Origin: Cinnamomum chago
Lineage: Eukaryota > Streptophyta > Magnoliopsida > Laurales > Lauraceae
DNA length: 64,000 nt
Assembly: GCA_038049695.1 (NCBI GenBank)
Contig: CP142457.1
Coordinates: 20,784,501 to 20,848,500, forward strand
Reading direction: 5' to 3'
Positions 1-10,790 of the stretch are shown here, in pieces (the stretch's first letter is position 1; every line of letters begins with the position of its first letter). Under the pieces are notes generated by a model. The model saw nothing but the letters and a program-made list of their open reading frames with translations. It was not told the origin of the DNA and searched no databases. A program made the position numbers and the translations under genes.

Positions 1-380
1 AAGTTCCTGAAGAAATTGGAATCGAATTTAATCGCGTTGTCGGAGATCAGGGTTCGTGTCACTCCAAATCTTGTGACGATGTTCTTCCAGACGAAGTTCC
101 TGGTGTCATGCTCGATAATGGAGGACAATGGTTCTGCTTCTATCCACTTGGTGAAATAGTCAATGGCTACTATTAGCCACCTCCTATTCCCTGGAGTCCG
201 GTGAAGAGGTCCCACAATGTCCAACCCCCATTGAGCAAAAGGCCATGGGCTGGAGAGTGGGCTCATATCCTGTGCTTGCTGATGGAGGGAGTGCGAGAAC
301 TTCTGGCACTTTTCACACTTCCTCGCATAGAGTTGGGCGTCCTTTTGCATGTAGGGCCACCAGTACCCTTGGCTTATAGC
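1..380 (-). pseudogene. Integrase fragment (Ty3/gypsy)
   Basis: Read on the minus strand from about 375 to 1, the frame shows the CxxC half of the zinc-binding domain (CEKC), the first catalytic Asp in LDIVGPL, the IDYFTKWIEAEPL segment and the second Asp in LISDNA. The catalytic Glu lies beyond the window edge. The usual DNGTQF is DNAIKF here. A frame break at about 370-385 separates it from the RNase H reading frame upstream, so it is a relic. Confidence 0.75.
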
Positions 381-1250
381 TCAGTAGGCTAGTGACCGAC
401 CTCCGATGTGGCTTCCGCATATCTCTTTATGGATTTCATATAGGAAATCTTCGACTTTGCTCGGGTGAACGCACAGGAGATAGGGACCAGTGAAGGATTT
501 TCTATAGAGCTTGCCATCTGGAGACAGCCAAAACCGAGCTGTTTTCAGCCTGATCTTGTGGGCCTCATTCTTATCTTCGGAAAGCTGGTCGTTCTTTAAG
601 TAGGCGATGATTGGATCCATCCAGCTCAGACTAAGATCAACACATAAAATTTGCCGAGGTGGACGAAGCTCTATACTTGGAGTTTCCAGAGTCCCCACTT
701 CAACTATTCTTTTCTTCCCGGCTTCGACAGCTGATGCCAGATTAGCGAGGGCGTCGGCATGGGAATTAGCTTCTCTGCCGATCTGCCTGACTTCGGCTTT
801 TTGGAACTGAGAGAGAAGCTGCTTTGTACGAGACAAGTAGGTTGCCATCCTTTCGTCAAGAGTCTGATAGTCTCCGCTGAGCTGGCTCGTCACCAACTGA
901 GAGTCGCTGAAGGCTACTAGCTGTTGTGCCCTCAGGATCTTGGCGCTGTCAAGTCCCGCAATTAGTGCTTCATACTCTGCTTTGTAGCCGAGCGTTAAGG
1001 CTTGCTCGATGAAAAGGCCCTCTGGAGAATGGAAGACTATGCCAGCACCAGCTCTCTTTAATGTCGAGGATCTGTCCACGAAGACCTTCCATGCTGAGCC
1101 GAAGAACTGCTTCCGAGATCGTTCGTGCTCGGTTTCAGTGGTTTCATCCTTGTTTCCATCGTCTTCTCTATCCTTATTGCCCCCCAGTTTGGTGTCGAGC
1201 TGGCTCGGTACCGAACTAGGAGAAATGAATTCTACAATGAAATCTGTCAA
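381..1250 (-). pseudogene. Second RNase H domain and start of integrase zinc domain
   Basis: This 289-residue open stretch carries an archaeal-type RNase H domain. The motif order is VFVD (first Asp), EAEYEALIAGL (Glu), FSDSQLV (Asp) and HADALANLAS (final Asp), so the acidic residues needed for activity are present. The usual VDGSS is VDRSS. It ends with a segment typical of the integrase N-terminus (YRKSF, HKEICGSHIGGR). The reading starts with TDFIVEF, the usual link from the first RNase H. This extra RNase H between RT-RNase H and integrase is the mark of the Tat lineage. Confidence 0.8.
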
Positions 1251-2620
1251 AACTTGGGCTTTGATCGCCGTTCTGGGTTGATACTAGATATCGAATTGCC
1301 CCAGCTTGACGACCCATTTTGATATTCTTCCAGAGAAGTCTGTTTTTTCTGAAAATGAATTTGAGTGGATGTTCTGTAACAACCACGATCGTGTATGTCT
1401 GGAAGTAGTGAGAGAGTTTACGGGAAGCGCTGATAAGTGCTAATGCAAGTTTCTCTAATGGCAGATACCTGGTCTCGTCGTCAAGGAGGATCTTGCTCGT
1501 GTAATAGATTGGCTTTTGCTACTTGTCCTTTTCCCTGACGAGGACCGAGCTTACTGCATGAACCGAGACAGCTAGGTACAGATAGAGAGCCTTGCCCTGT
1601 CTTGGTGTTGACAATAGTGGGGTGAAGACAAATAGTCTTTGAATTGCTAAAGGGCTTGGTCGCACTCCGGAGTTTATTAGAATTTTGTTCTTTTCTTCAG
1701 GAGCTGAAAGAACCGGCGGCATTTGTCCGAAGCTCGGCTGATGAAGCGGTTGAGCGCAGCGGCCATCCCTGTGAGTCTCTGGACTTGCTTTGCCATGGTT
1801 GGACTCTGAACTCCCTGGATTGCTGAGATCTAGTCTGGATTGGCTTCAATCCCTCTTCTGGCGACGAGGCTTCCGAGGAATTTGCCGGAGTCGACACCAA
1901 ATGCACATTTGGATGCATTTAGCTTGAGCTGAAATCTCTTCAAAATGTCAAATGTTTGACACAGGTCGGCCAGGTGGTCCTGCGACCTTTTGGACTTGAC
2001 GACCATGTCATCGATATAGACCTCCACCGTCTTGCCAAGCTGGGCTTGAAACATTTTGGTGACTAGCCTCTAGTAAGTCGCGCCCGCATTTTTTAACCCG
2101 AATGGCATCACCGTATAGCAGTAAGTGCCTCTGGGTGTAATGAAAGCAATCTTTTCTTCATCAGGCCCATACAATTGGAATCTGGTGGTACCCTCTGTAA
2201 GCGTCGAGGAAGCTCATTTTGTCATGTCCTGCAATGGCGTCAATCATCTGATCGATCTTCCGGAGTGGAAAACTGTCCTTTGGGCATGCTTTGTTGAGGT
2301 CGGTGAAGTCCACGTAGACCCTCCATTTGCCATTTTTCTTCTTGATGACCACCGTGTTGGCCAGCCATTCCGGGTAATGCACTTCTCTGATAGCCTGGCG
2401 TCTAACAGCTTGTCGACCTCGTCGATCACGGCCTCGGTTTGTGGAACCCCCGTTCTGCGAGCTTTCTGAACCACGGGCTTGTGCATGTGACCACGTTCAG
2501 CTTGTGGCACATGGTCTCGGGATTGATGTCAGGCATCTCGTAAGGCGTCCAGGCAAAGACTTCCTTGTTCTGCAACAAGAAGTTAAGCAGCTCGGCTCTC
2601 TCGGTGTCGGGATCGGAAGG
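1251..2620 (-). pseudogene. Reverse transcriptase and first RNase H (Ty3/gypsy), frameshifted
   Basis: Three minus-strand frames together give an RT. At 2161-2382 there is VVIKKKNGKWRVYVDFTDLNKACPKD and FLDAYRGYHQI. At 1830-2054 there is the catalytic YIDD box (VYIDDMVVKSK) followed by KCAFGV. At 1697-1918, in another frame, comes the thumb and connection region. The first RNase H follows at 1519-1722, with YLAVS and VLVREKDK. At least three frameshifts split the domain order, so the enzyme is dead. The motifs are diagnostic of gypsy RT. Confidence 0.8.
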
Positions 2621-3686
2621 ATCGTTCCCAAGCAGGAAGTATCGTTCGGGATCGGAAGGATCGATCCTGACTTCGGTCAGATCTTCGATCCTCTTCTGCT
2701 CTGGATCTCAGCCAATGTTCTCCAGTTCTGCCTCGAGCTCGGCCATGTGTACTTGATGGTTCTGCTTCGCCAGGCACGACGGCCATGAAGCATTGTTTGG
2801 TCATTTCCTGGTCACCTTTGACCGTTATTACTTCTATCCTGCCATCTCTGTTCTCTAGCAGGAACTTCTGTTTCTTGTGGTGAGTGGAGGGCACAACCTC
2901 CATGCCATGCAGCCAACTCCTCCTTATTATCACGATGTAAGGCGATGGTACATCCACCACCAGGAAGTCGGCCTGCCTGTTGGCTCCTCCGATCTGGACC
3001 TTCAGGGAGATTCTTCCTTTGGGGTAAACTGGTTTTGGGCTGAAGCCTATGAGAGGAGTGTGCGACTCTTGCAAGTCGTCCTCCTTGAGTTCCAATTTTT
3101 TGAAGCAGTCAAAATACAAGATCTCCAAGGAACTCCCGGGGTCTACGAGTACCCTCTTTACCACGAAGTTTTTCAATTTTAGGGTAAGAACCAGTGGGTC
3201 GTTGTAAGGTAGTTGGACCCCTTCCAGATCCTGGTCTGAGAACCAGATCTTCGGCTTTTCTACTCGAGTTTTCTTCGCGGCGGGTTCCAGCTCGGTCGCC
3301 ATCACTTGCTTATTATGTGAGGCCCTCCTGGCCTCGGCATGAGCCCGGTTGCTCCCCCTTGGTGCGGGAGCTAAGTGAATGACGTTTATTACCCCTTTTG
3401 GCTCTTCATTGTCTCCACGATTCTGGTGTTGGCGTGCTCGGACACTATTGTTGCTTTCTTCTTTTATGTAGTCCTTTAGATGCCCGTCTTTGACGAGCCT
3501 CTCGAGATGAGACTTGAACGACATGCAATCTTCTGTTCTGTGTCCATTTTGTTTGTGATAGGCACAAAACTTATTTTGGTCTCGGGTGGAAGGATCACCT
3601 CTCATCGGTGGCGGCCATTTAAAGAAGGGCTCTGACTTGATCTTGCTGAGAAGTCTGTAGATCGGCTCTTTGAAAACTATATTCAC
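2583..3686 (-). pseudogene. Gag C-terminus and aspartic protease (Ty3/gypsy)
   Basis: A 367-residue open stretch. Near its N-terminus a zinc-binding pattern reads CAYHKQNGHRTEDC, followed by HLERLVKDGHLKDYI, a block common to Tat Gag proteins. The protease follows, with the active site in VLVDPGSSLEILYFD and a later IGANRQADFLVVD-like strand. The last 60 or so residues are rich in Arg and Ser and look like the out-of-frame start of RT. The protease Asp is kept. The stretch overlaps the upstream gag frame by 4 nt, which is probably decay and not a programmed shift. Confidence 0.75.
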
Positions 3687-5270
3687 AGCCTGTAGGAGTT
3701 AGCAGATGGCTTGGGCTTCTTCTTCCCTCCCGAGGTGGGCGCCGAGACCATCACCGAACTCGAGGAAGCCTTATCTCGGCTCCTCTCTTCTCTTCGAAAT
3801 TGTTTCTTGTCCTTCGCAGGAGGTCTGTCTTCGCGCTGGCAGCTTTCGCGTCTGAGACCGAAATTCTCCCGAGCTCGGGACTCGTCTTCCTCCTGCTCAA
3901 TGAACTGATTCACCCAGGTCATTAATGCTTTCATTGTTGCCACGGGATACTGAAAAAGTTCCCTTCGGAGATCGTTGCCTAGAAGCAGAGCTTCTTTGAA
4001 GCACATGACGACCACTTTTTCATTGGCGTCTTCGATCTGGTTATAAATGGTCCAGAACCTCTTGGCGAACCAAGTGACGTTTTCGTCTGGCTTCATCCTT
4101 ATAGCCATCAGGCCATTATTCGTCCTCGGGATGACCCTGTGTGCCTGAAACTTTTCCAGGAAGGAGCCTCTGAGTTGCCGCCAGCTCGAGATCGACTCCT
4201 CCAGGAGCACGCAGAACCATCTGAGGGGAAGATCACCAAGACTGGAGGAGAATACTCTACAGTTTAAGTGTCCGACATCACCCTAGATCGACATTCGCTG
4301 GGCGAAGTGTCGTAAATGGGCCGAAGGATCCAAGGTTCCATCGTAAAGGGTGAACCTTGGAATACTAAACTTCTCGGGGAAAGGAAAGTGTAATCTCCTG
4401 AGAGAAGGGAGACGTGCCGAGACTCCTTGAGTCGTAAGTATTTAGCCGATCTTGGGCGAAGCCGACCACCTCCATATTTTGCTGAACAGTCTGCTTGATA
4501 TGCTGGTCAAGCCAGTTAGGCAGGTCGCCCTTTTCTTCTGACCTTCGTTTCTGCTCTCCTTGGGCGCTGCTTGGGTGGCTGTTGCCCGACCCTTCATCAT
4601 AGGTTCGACGGTGCCTCTTGGTTTCCAGGACTTCTCTCAGATCTAGTCTGACTGAACGAAGCCTGGAAGGCGGAGCCTGGTTCGTCTTCTTCTCTTGCAG
4701 CTGCTACTGGAGTTGACGAATCAATTCGTCTTTCTCCTGGATAATGATGTTCCGGGCTCTGATATCCTCAGGGAGAGGATTGTAGTCATCCTCTTCATCG
4801 TTCCTTCTAGTCTCATAATGGGACCGACGAGATATAACAGGTGTCGGAGACCTGTTTCGTTGGGAAGCTCCAGCCTGACGAGACCTGCCCTTGGATCTCC
4901 TCTGATAAGTGACTGGTGGTCGTTGCTGGTGGCGCTTGGGTAGCTGATTATTTTTCCGGAGAGGTGTTGTCGCCTTCTTTGAAGTCCCTGCCGGGGGAGC
5001 TTCTCCCGGACGAGACTTGGTGCCGAACCTCCTCTGTCGAGAAGTCGGTGGGCGTTGCTCTTGCAATACCAGTGGCAACCGCGCTGGCACAGCTTCTCGT
5101 CGCGTCGGTCGTGCCTGTGATGACACTAATTCCTCTAACACCGGCGACGATTGTGTTGGAATTGCTCCTTGTCGTATCTACTCCTCGAACGGCGTCATTA
5201 TCTCTTCCCATACTGGTGACAGCCGTAAAGTTTCAAATGATTTGACGATTTTCTTTCCTTTCGGAGGCAT
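3683..5270 (-). pseudogene. Gag (Ty3/gypsy), broken
   Basis: The retrotransposon Gag domain is clear at 3683-4210, in the segment WRQLRGSFLEKFQAHRV through NQFIEQEEDE. Before it come a run of stops (about 4210-4700) and a charged 145-residue open piece (4704-5141) ending in a short coiled coil. A start codon at 5270 (MPPKGKKIVKSFE) lies 21 nt inside the primer-binding site and fits as the original start, but it reaches a stop after about 30 codons. Confidence 0.7.
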
Positions 5271-5290
5271 GGCGTTTTTGAATCGCTTTC

Positions 5291-5305
5291 CCACAGACGG
5301 CGCCA
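5291..5305 (-). other. Primer-binding site of the gypsy element
   Basis: On the minus strand this reads TGGCGCCGTCTGTGG. The TGGCGCC start is the usual primer site of Tat/Athila-type elements, where an Asp tRNA 3' end is the expected primer; only the first bases match that tRNA well. It lies just inside the LTR boundary and upstream of the gag start. Confidence 0.65.
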
Positions 5306-5313
5306 ATTATAAG

Positions 5314-6020
5314 TGCCTAAAATAATATGGACTTTATTAAGAGGTGAATATGTTGATTTGTTATTAAGCTTCCTGGAGAGATTGAATGCCTAAGCCTGAA
5401 AGGGAAGAAGAGGCAAAGGTTAGAGACCCCTGGCTGTTGTCAGCCGAATGCCATCCGATGTCTGAGTTAGTGCAGTCACTAAGCAAAGGATGTGTGGAGG
5501 AGAAAGTGAATGAGAATATTTGTGCACTCGAGCCTTACCCTTTTGGATTTACCTCATGTATATATATAGGAGGAGAGGTCTAATCGGAAGCTTCCTTAGT
5601 CGAGGTAGGTAAAAAGGGTGCGTCCCATCAGGCCATACTTTGTACCCTTAGTGGGGGTAGGTGTAAGCTTTGTCCCATCAATCCATACCTTGCATGGTTG
5701 CGGATGTGACCATCTTATAAGGTCAATCCCTTATCAGGTCACATATCCTATCTGACAGCTCGTTCTGCAACGTCACCGCACCCTAATAGGGTATTAATTA
5801 TGATTGACGTTTGACACTTATCTCGGTCGACTGAAGACATCGAGACCGAGATGGGTGTGCCAGTATTGGGGCCGAGACGAGGCTAGCTGGTACTCTTACC
5901 GAGACTAGCCAGAACCGGATGCCGAACCCGAGGTGGTGCCGAGACGGGCCCAGCAGTTTACTTCCGAGTTACGAGACCGAGATCAGAACAAACCAAATTG
6001 GTATTATGAAAACGCCCCCA
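5314..6020 (-). repeat. 5' LTR of the gypsy element
   Basis: On the minus strand the repeat starts TGTGGGGGCGTTTTC near 6020 and ends at CA at about 5314, next to the primer site, giving about 707 bp. The start may shift by 2-4 bases because the sequence there is a short CA run. The second LTR is outside the window, so the limits rest on TG/CA ends and position only. Confidence 0.6.
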
Positions 6021-6365
6021 CACAGTAGGCTATGTGAATAATCACTACAATTTGTAACTCAAAATTCACTCGTTGTACAAGCGTACCCGTGTATATGAAC
6101 TTCTTTAGCATTGGAACATTGATTTTTCAAGCCTTTTTTTTTTATTGAAATGCCAAAGATTGTCTACATCGTAAATAGAGTTTCTCTTATTTAAGCTATG
6201 GATAAAGGCCAACCTATAAAGATTGTAAAGATATGTGAGGGGAGAGCACTACAATATAAAGTCTTGATTTAGAACATAATTACTAGCAATATTACAACTA
6301 AAAAAGTGAATAATCATCTTAATATAGAATGAGGGATACAATTATTATATATGAAAAAGACTGAT

Positions 6366-6642
6366 TTGGTTCCTTTTTTAGGGTATCCCAGGGAACGTAT
6401 CCAGTGGAAACGAGGTGGGGCTTGTAGCTCAGAGGATTAAAGCACGTGGCTACGAACCACGGTGTCAGGGGTTCGAATCCCTCCTCGCCCACAACCGGCC
6501 CAAAAGAGAAGGACCTTTCCTTTACCTCTGGGAGTTGGAAAATCATGATCGGGATAGTGTGGGTCTTTTGTCGAAATGGCCTAAAAGTGATGAAAGAATG
6601 AGTCTTGCACAGAGTGAGCAAATGTGGATTGTGGATTCTTAA
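6366..6642 (+). other. Nuclear insertion of plastid DNA (NUPT)
   Basis: The stretch contains the whole plastid trnR-ACG together with its plastid flanks: on the left GGTATCCCAG and CGTATCCAGTGGAAACGAGG, on the right CAACCGGCCCAAAAG, GGACCTTTCC and AAAATCATGATCGGGATAG. These match, from memory, the chloroplast inverted-repeat spacer around trnR. The flanks outside about 6366 and 6642 no longer look plastid. Several substitutions against the usual plastid sequence suggest it is not a recent transfer. Confidence 0.75.
6418..6491 (+). tRNA. trnR-ACG: trnR-ACG, plastid-derived copy in nuclear DNA
   Basis: A cloverleaf can be drawn: GGGCTTG acceptor, D arm around GCTC...GAGC-like bases, anticodon stem CGTGG/CCACG with loop holding ACG, and T arm with GGTTCGAATCC. 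The anticodon ACG reads arginine CGN codons. Two bases differ from the usual plastid gene as I recall it (GATTAAAGC, GTGTCAGGG); the first weakens the D stem. It is a passenger of the plastid insertion and is probably not used, since plastid tRNA genes need not fit nuclear pol III control. Confidence 0.8.
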
Positions 6643-7180
6643 AGGGCAATTTACATTAATTGATCACTAAAAGAGGTTTTTAAAGAGTAAGGAAAATAAG
6701 AATTGTACACACAAAAAAAAATTTGGTGGTGGAATTTAAAAATAAAGATATTATTGCTTACTACTGCCTAAAAGGGAAAACCTATTCAAAGATCAATAAC
6801 AAAAAAGTTAAAAAGACTAAGGTACTTTTATTTTTGAAAAAAAAAACTAGGAAATAGTAAAGTCAAGTGCAAAATATATAATATGTCCCAGAAGTCAAGA
6901 ACCAAAGAACAAGAGATGTGGACTCATAAGCTTACCAATGTTAGAAAAAGGAAAGTCTCAACGAACTCAAATCACATTACATGCATTAACAATGAAAATG
7001 AAAGGCTCTTGAATGATTTCTCTGACATATACGATCTCAAACATGTAGGATCCTGATTATAAGATCCACCTGTAACATCCCTGCTATGTAGGATCCAGGA
7101 TCTCACAAATATCTAGACATTCTATTATAAATTACTATGAATACAAGATCTCATTATATGCCTGATCAAGGATCATTAAA
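6643..7180 (+). other. Probable degraded 5' LTR of the copia element
   Basis: No gene is visible. The stretch is AT-rich and its last 150 bases hold several GGATCC/GGATCT words. It ends directly before a primer-binding site at 7181, so at least the right part should be the 5' LTR of the copia element that follows. I cannot fix a TG start or find the partner LTR. Confidence 0.35.
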
Positions 7181-7192
7181 TGGTATCGGAGG
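7181..7192 (+). other. Primer-binding site (initiator Met tRNA type)
   Basis: TGGTATCGGAGG differs at one position in the first ten from the common TGGTATCAGAGC, which pairs with the 3' end of initiator Met tRNA. It lies between LTR-like sequence and gag, where it is expected. Confidence 0.55.
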
Positions 7193-7609
7193 TTTTTTTT
7201 TCGATCCTCTTTTCTTGTGAGACACGTTACATATTTGTGTAGATCTATGTAACATGTTTGTTATTCTTTGGCAGAATGTATCTTTGTTGATACGTGTTTC
7301 TTCATATCTGAGTTGTTCTGTGGTGACTCTGCATGTGCTCTCTGCCACATCATGCTCTTAACTGCTCAGTACGAGTAGGCTCTACGTGCGTGGCCACTTA
7401 CCAAGTGCAGCAACTTAGTAGTGTTGTTGTTATTCATACTACAACAATAACGACTGTAGTATTGGTCTGCAACAAGCTACACGTGTAGTTTATGTGTTGC
7501 CACTTGTACGTGTGGAATTCTGCAAACAACAACTGGTGTGCTTCAAACTGGTTATTGATCCGTACGACTGCTTTCACTACGGAGTTTCTCTTCTATTTTG
7601 TCTATATTT

Positions 7610-8513
7610 AATGGCGGGTTCTAGCTTTCATTCCTTTACAGGTACAGTCTCAATTTCTAACATTGCAAGTTTAATCTCTATAAAATTGAATTGTGACAAT
7701 TACCTTTTATGGATGAAGAGTCAATTTCTTTCAATTCTTTGGACAAATAAACTTTTGAAGTATGTGGATGGCTCAGCACCTTATCCTGATCAATTTCTTT
7801 ATGATAAAGACAATAAGCCCACTGCCACCATAAATCCGGCATATGAACTATAGATCGAACATGACTCTCTTGTTCTTCTATGAATTAATGTCACTCTTAC
7901 GACTCAAGTTCTTTAAATAGTCGTTGGCCTCCAATCTAATAGGGAGGTTTGGCAGCGACTGGAGAAATCACATCTCATCTAGTCTAGGTCTCAAGTATTA
8001 CAACTTAAATGGCAACTTCAAAATCTGAAAAAGGGTGGCCTTTTTATTATGGATTACCATGACAAGATGAAAGGGATAGTTGATGCCCTTGAAGTTATTG
8101 CCCAGCCAGTCTCTAAATATGACTTATGTAATCAAATCCTAAATGAATTGGAGCCTAAGTATGACTCTGTTCATACCTCCATTGCAAATCGTGAATCACC
8201 AATTTCTTTTGAAGAGTTATTTGGCCAGCGGCTTACATTTGAACTAAGATTAGAGTTGCATAATTCCACTTTTGCCCTTGCAACTCATGTTACTGTGCTA
8301 TTCACACCTACTTCTAGTGGACGATCTGGCTCCCGTTGGCGGTCTACTAACCCTGGTTGTGGTCGTGGCAGTAACTCCAACTCTCAATGTGGCTCTTCCA
8401 CTTCATCCACTTTACATCAAAGTCGAAGGCGCCCTCCTACCACACTTCAGTTCTGTAATCACATAGGGCACTCTTCCCTTGACTATTTCAATAGGTTGGA
8501 TCTCTCTTTCTAA
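7610..8513 (+). pseudogene. Gag of the copia element, broken
   Basis: The N-terminal Gag signature is in ISIKLNCDNYLLWMKSQ and the following segment up to 7853. After a run of stops (7854-8048) the frame resumes with MDYHDKMKGIVDAL and a UBN2-type Gag segment, NQILNELEPKYD and FEELFGQRL. A Ser/Gly/Arg-rich linker leads to a ruined zinc knuckle (FCNHIGHSSLDYFN): of the CCHC ligands the first Cys is lost and the last is Tyr. The protein cannot be functional. Confidence 0.7.
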
Positions 8514-8543
8514 GGGCGACAACCACGAGAGAAACTTCAAGTT

Positions 8544-9366
8544 ATGGTTGCTGCTAAACAAGGAAAAACCACTTGGTTCACAGACACAAGGGCTACCAAT
8601 AATGCGACACCGGATCTCAACAATCTTTCGAATCATTCCGAATATATAGGTAATGACAATCTTACAGTTGGAAGTGGAAAAGGACTTTCTATCTCTTACA
8701 GTGGTTCCTCTCATTATTTTTCTAATCGTAATAATGGGTCTGTTTGGTACCAGCATTATTAGTAGCATTAATGCTGATTTCAGAATTAATGCTACTAATA
8801 AGCCAAACGGTACCAAAGAAAATCAGCATTAGCATTATACAAAATTAGCATTCTTATAGCATTTTTTCCCAAAATGCTAATGCTGATTTTAGGAGCATTT
8901 TGCTAGCATTTTAAATTTTTTACCCCCCATCTGACCAACTTAACCCTGTATTATTTTGAAAACCCCATAATGCCCCCGTCTAATGCTAATGTTGTTTGGT
9001 TGTCTTATGTCCTTTTATGTAATTTGACACAATTATTTCAACAATATAAATGCTACCAGAATGTCCAGCCAAACAACATTAGCATTTTAAATCAGCATTA
9101 GCATTAGTATTTGAAAATCAGCATTAATGTTGATTTCCAAAATGCTACTACCAAACGGACCCAATGTGTCTTTACATAATGTCCTACGTGTGCCAAATAT
9201 TTATCAGAATCTACTATCAGGTTCCCGGTTTACTAAAGATAATGGTTGCTATTTTGTTTTTACCTTTCCTGGTTTCTATGTGAAGGAAAACAAAATGGGG
9301 AAGATTCTCTTTCGTGGAGTGACCAGTAATGGTCTGTACCCCCTCCATTTGATCTCATGCAACTAG
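8544..9366 (+). pseudogene. Protease region of the copia element, split by a MITE
   Basis: The protease is seen in TWFTDTRATNNATPD, where the catalytic DSG or DTG triad is DTR. The frame continues to GSSHYFSNRNN and then stops inside the MITE at 8736-9162. Beyond it, from 9163, the same frame resumes with VSLHNVLRVPNIYQNLLSGS and KILFRGVTSNGLYPLH, the usual link between protease and GAG-pre-integrase. The frame is kept exactly if the MITE and one target copy are left out. Confidence 0.75.
8736..9162 (+). mobile_element. MITE (Harbinger-like ends), 427 bp
   Basis: The ends are inverted: GGGTCTGTTTGGTA on the left and TACCAAACGGACCC on the right (one mismatch in 14). A 3-bp target duplication AAT flanks it (8733-8735, 9163-9165). 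The host copia frame is continuous without it, which proves the limits. The interior is built from AGCATTA / TAATGCT words in both orientations, and it has no ORF. Ends of the GGGTCTGTTTGG type with 3-bp duplications fit non-autonomous PIF/Harbinger elements, although their target is usually TWA. Confidence 0.85.
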
Positions 9367-9389
9367 AAGAAATCAATCGCTTCTTTGTT

Positions 9390-10581
9390 AGCATTTAGTA
9401 CTCATGTCTTTAGCACTTTCTGGCATTACAGGTTGGGACATCCTTTACACTCGGTTCTCCAACAACTTGTGCCATCTCTTTCTTTTCGTGGGGAGTTGAA
9501 GCTTGAGTTGTATGTACTGCTCGTCAAATGAGGAAACGATCAAGGTTTCCATTTAAAAAACCATATTCTTCTTCTTACTTTCCTTTAGAATTAGTCCATT
9601 CAGATGTTTAGGGATACTCCTCAACATCGTCCCTTAGTGGGGCTAGGTTTTATTTAACTTTTATTGATGACTTTAGTATGTATTATTGGTTATCCCCACT
9701 TAATTTTAAATCTCTAGTGTTTGATGTGTTTTTAGTTTTAAATCGTTGGTTGAGAATATGCTTGATCACAAAGTAAAGTCTTTGCAATCTGATGGTGGTG
9801 GTGAGTTCATTAGTCATCGCTTTAAAAAGAATTTAATTCAAAATGGGATCTCTCATCGTATTTCATTTCCACACACCCTGGAACAAAATGGTTGAGCCGA
9901 AAGAAAGCATTAACATATAGTCGAAACCGGGCTGTCACACATTCTGGTGTTCCTTTCTTTTTGGGATGCTGCATTTGATACGGTAGTCTTTTTAATTAAT
10001 CAAATGCCCACTCGCGTGCTCAATAATATCTCTCCATATGAAAACTCTTTCACAAAGCTCTGGACTATACCATTTTACGGGCTTTTGGATGTGTTTGTTT
10101 TCCTTATCTTCGCCCTTACACGTTTGGAAAATTATCATTCCGGACAATTCCCTGTGTTTTTCTTGGCTATGGGCAAAGCCATTAGGGATATAAATGTTTA
10201 GACCCTATTACCAAAAGAATATATATGAGTAGAGATGTGGTGTTTGATGAGATAGACTTATCTTTTACCACTTCTAGCACTTTGCAGCCTAATAGCTCTA
10301 CAACTACTTTACAGGATCATGTATTACTTGGGCATTGTAACATCTTTACTGTACCTATTGTCGTGCACAATTCAACTGGGCCAACTTCTAACTGGGCCCG
10401 TCATTCCATGGATGTCTATATCACAAAACGCGCAATCACCGGAACAACAACCGTCTATGTAGTAGTTAGCCCAACTTGTATCTCAGCCACTGCCCATAAC
10501 TATGCCTATGCCTATGCCGTCTGTCCTTACCCCTCTTCTGTTTCGTTCAAAAATGAAAATGGGAATTTTATTCATTCTTGA
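9390..10581 (+). pseudogene. Integrase of the copia element, broken
   Basis: Fragments in changing frames give the GAG-pre-integrase HYRLGHP, the first catalytic Asp in LVHSDV (then a stop where Trp is expected), FYLTFIDDFSMYYWL, the second Asp in LQSDGGGEF and the Glu region in TLEQNG. The C-terminal part follows (9947-10201: FWDAAFDTVVFLINQMPTRVL) and then YMSRDVVFDE (10225-). At least three stops or shifts are present. No RT follows. Confidence 0.75.
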
Positions 10582-10790
10582 ATGTTTTATAGAAAGATGT
10601 GAAAATGACTTACACACATATTTGATTGTACTTTAAAAAAGTCACCCTCACTTTTGTTTACATGAGTTTTGTTTGTCTCACCTTCTGAGCGCAGATTGTT
10701 TACAATTTTTTATATAACCCCCTCATCAGGCTTAGGAGATCAAATACAAAGGAAATTATACAAAAATGAAGAGAGAAAGAGAAAGGTTGT
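10582..10790. other. Spacer, nothing recognised
   Basis: AT-rich, with no coding frame, no clear repeat end and no match to the other repeats in the window that I can see. It may hold the remains of the 3' end of the copia element. Confidence 0.3.

Larger units (their letters stand above)
1..6020 (-). mobile_element. Ty3/gypsy (Tat-type) LTR retrotransposon, 5' part
   Basis: A decayed element reads right to left: LTR (about 5314-6020), primer-binding site, gag, protease, reverse transcriptase, RNase H, a second RNase H and the start of integrase. The window begins inside integrase, so the 3' LTR lies outside. The second RNase H next to integrase, and the Gag zinc region of the form CxxHxxxGHxTEDC, point to the Tat lineage, in which this dual RNase H arrangement is known. 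Frames are broken at several places (near 375, 1700, 1830, 2160 and 2500), so the copy cannot make a full polyprotein. Only one end is visible, so no target-site duplication can be tested. Confidence 0.85.
7181..10581 (+). mobile_element. Ty1/copia retrotransposon, decayed
   Basis: In order on the plus strand: primer site, gag, protease, a MITE insertion, GAG-pre-integrase, integrase catalytic core and integrase C-terminus. No RT or RNase H follows; the recognisable part stops near 10581. Stops and frameshifts occur in every domain. The 3' LTR is not recognisable. The element is probably an old copy with its 3' half deleted. Confidence 0.75.
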
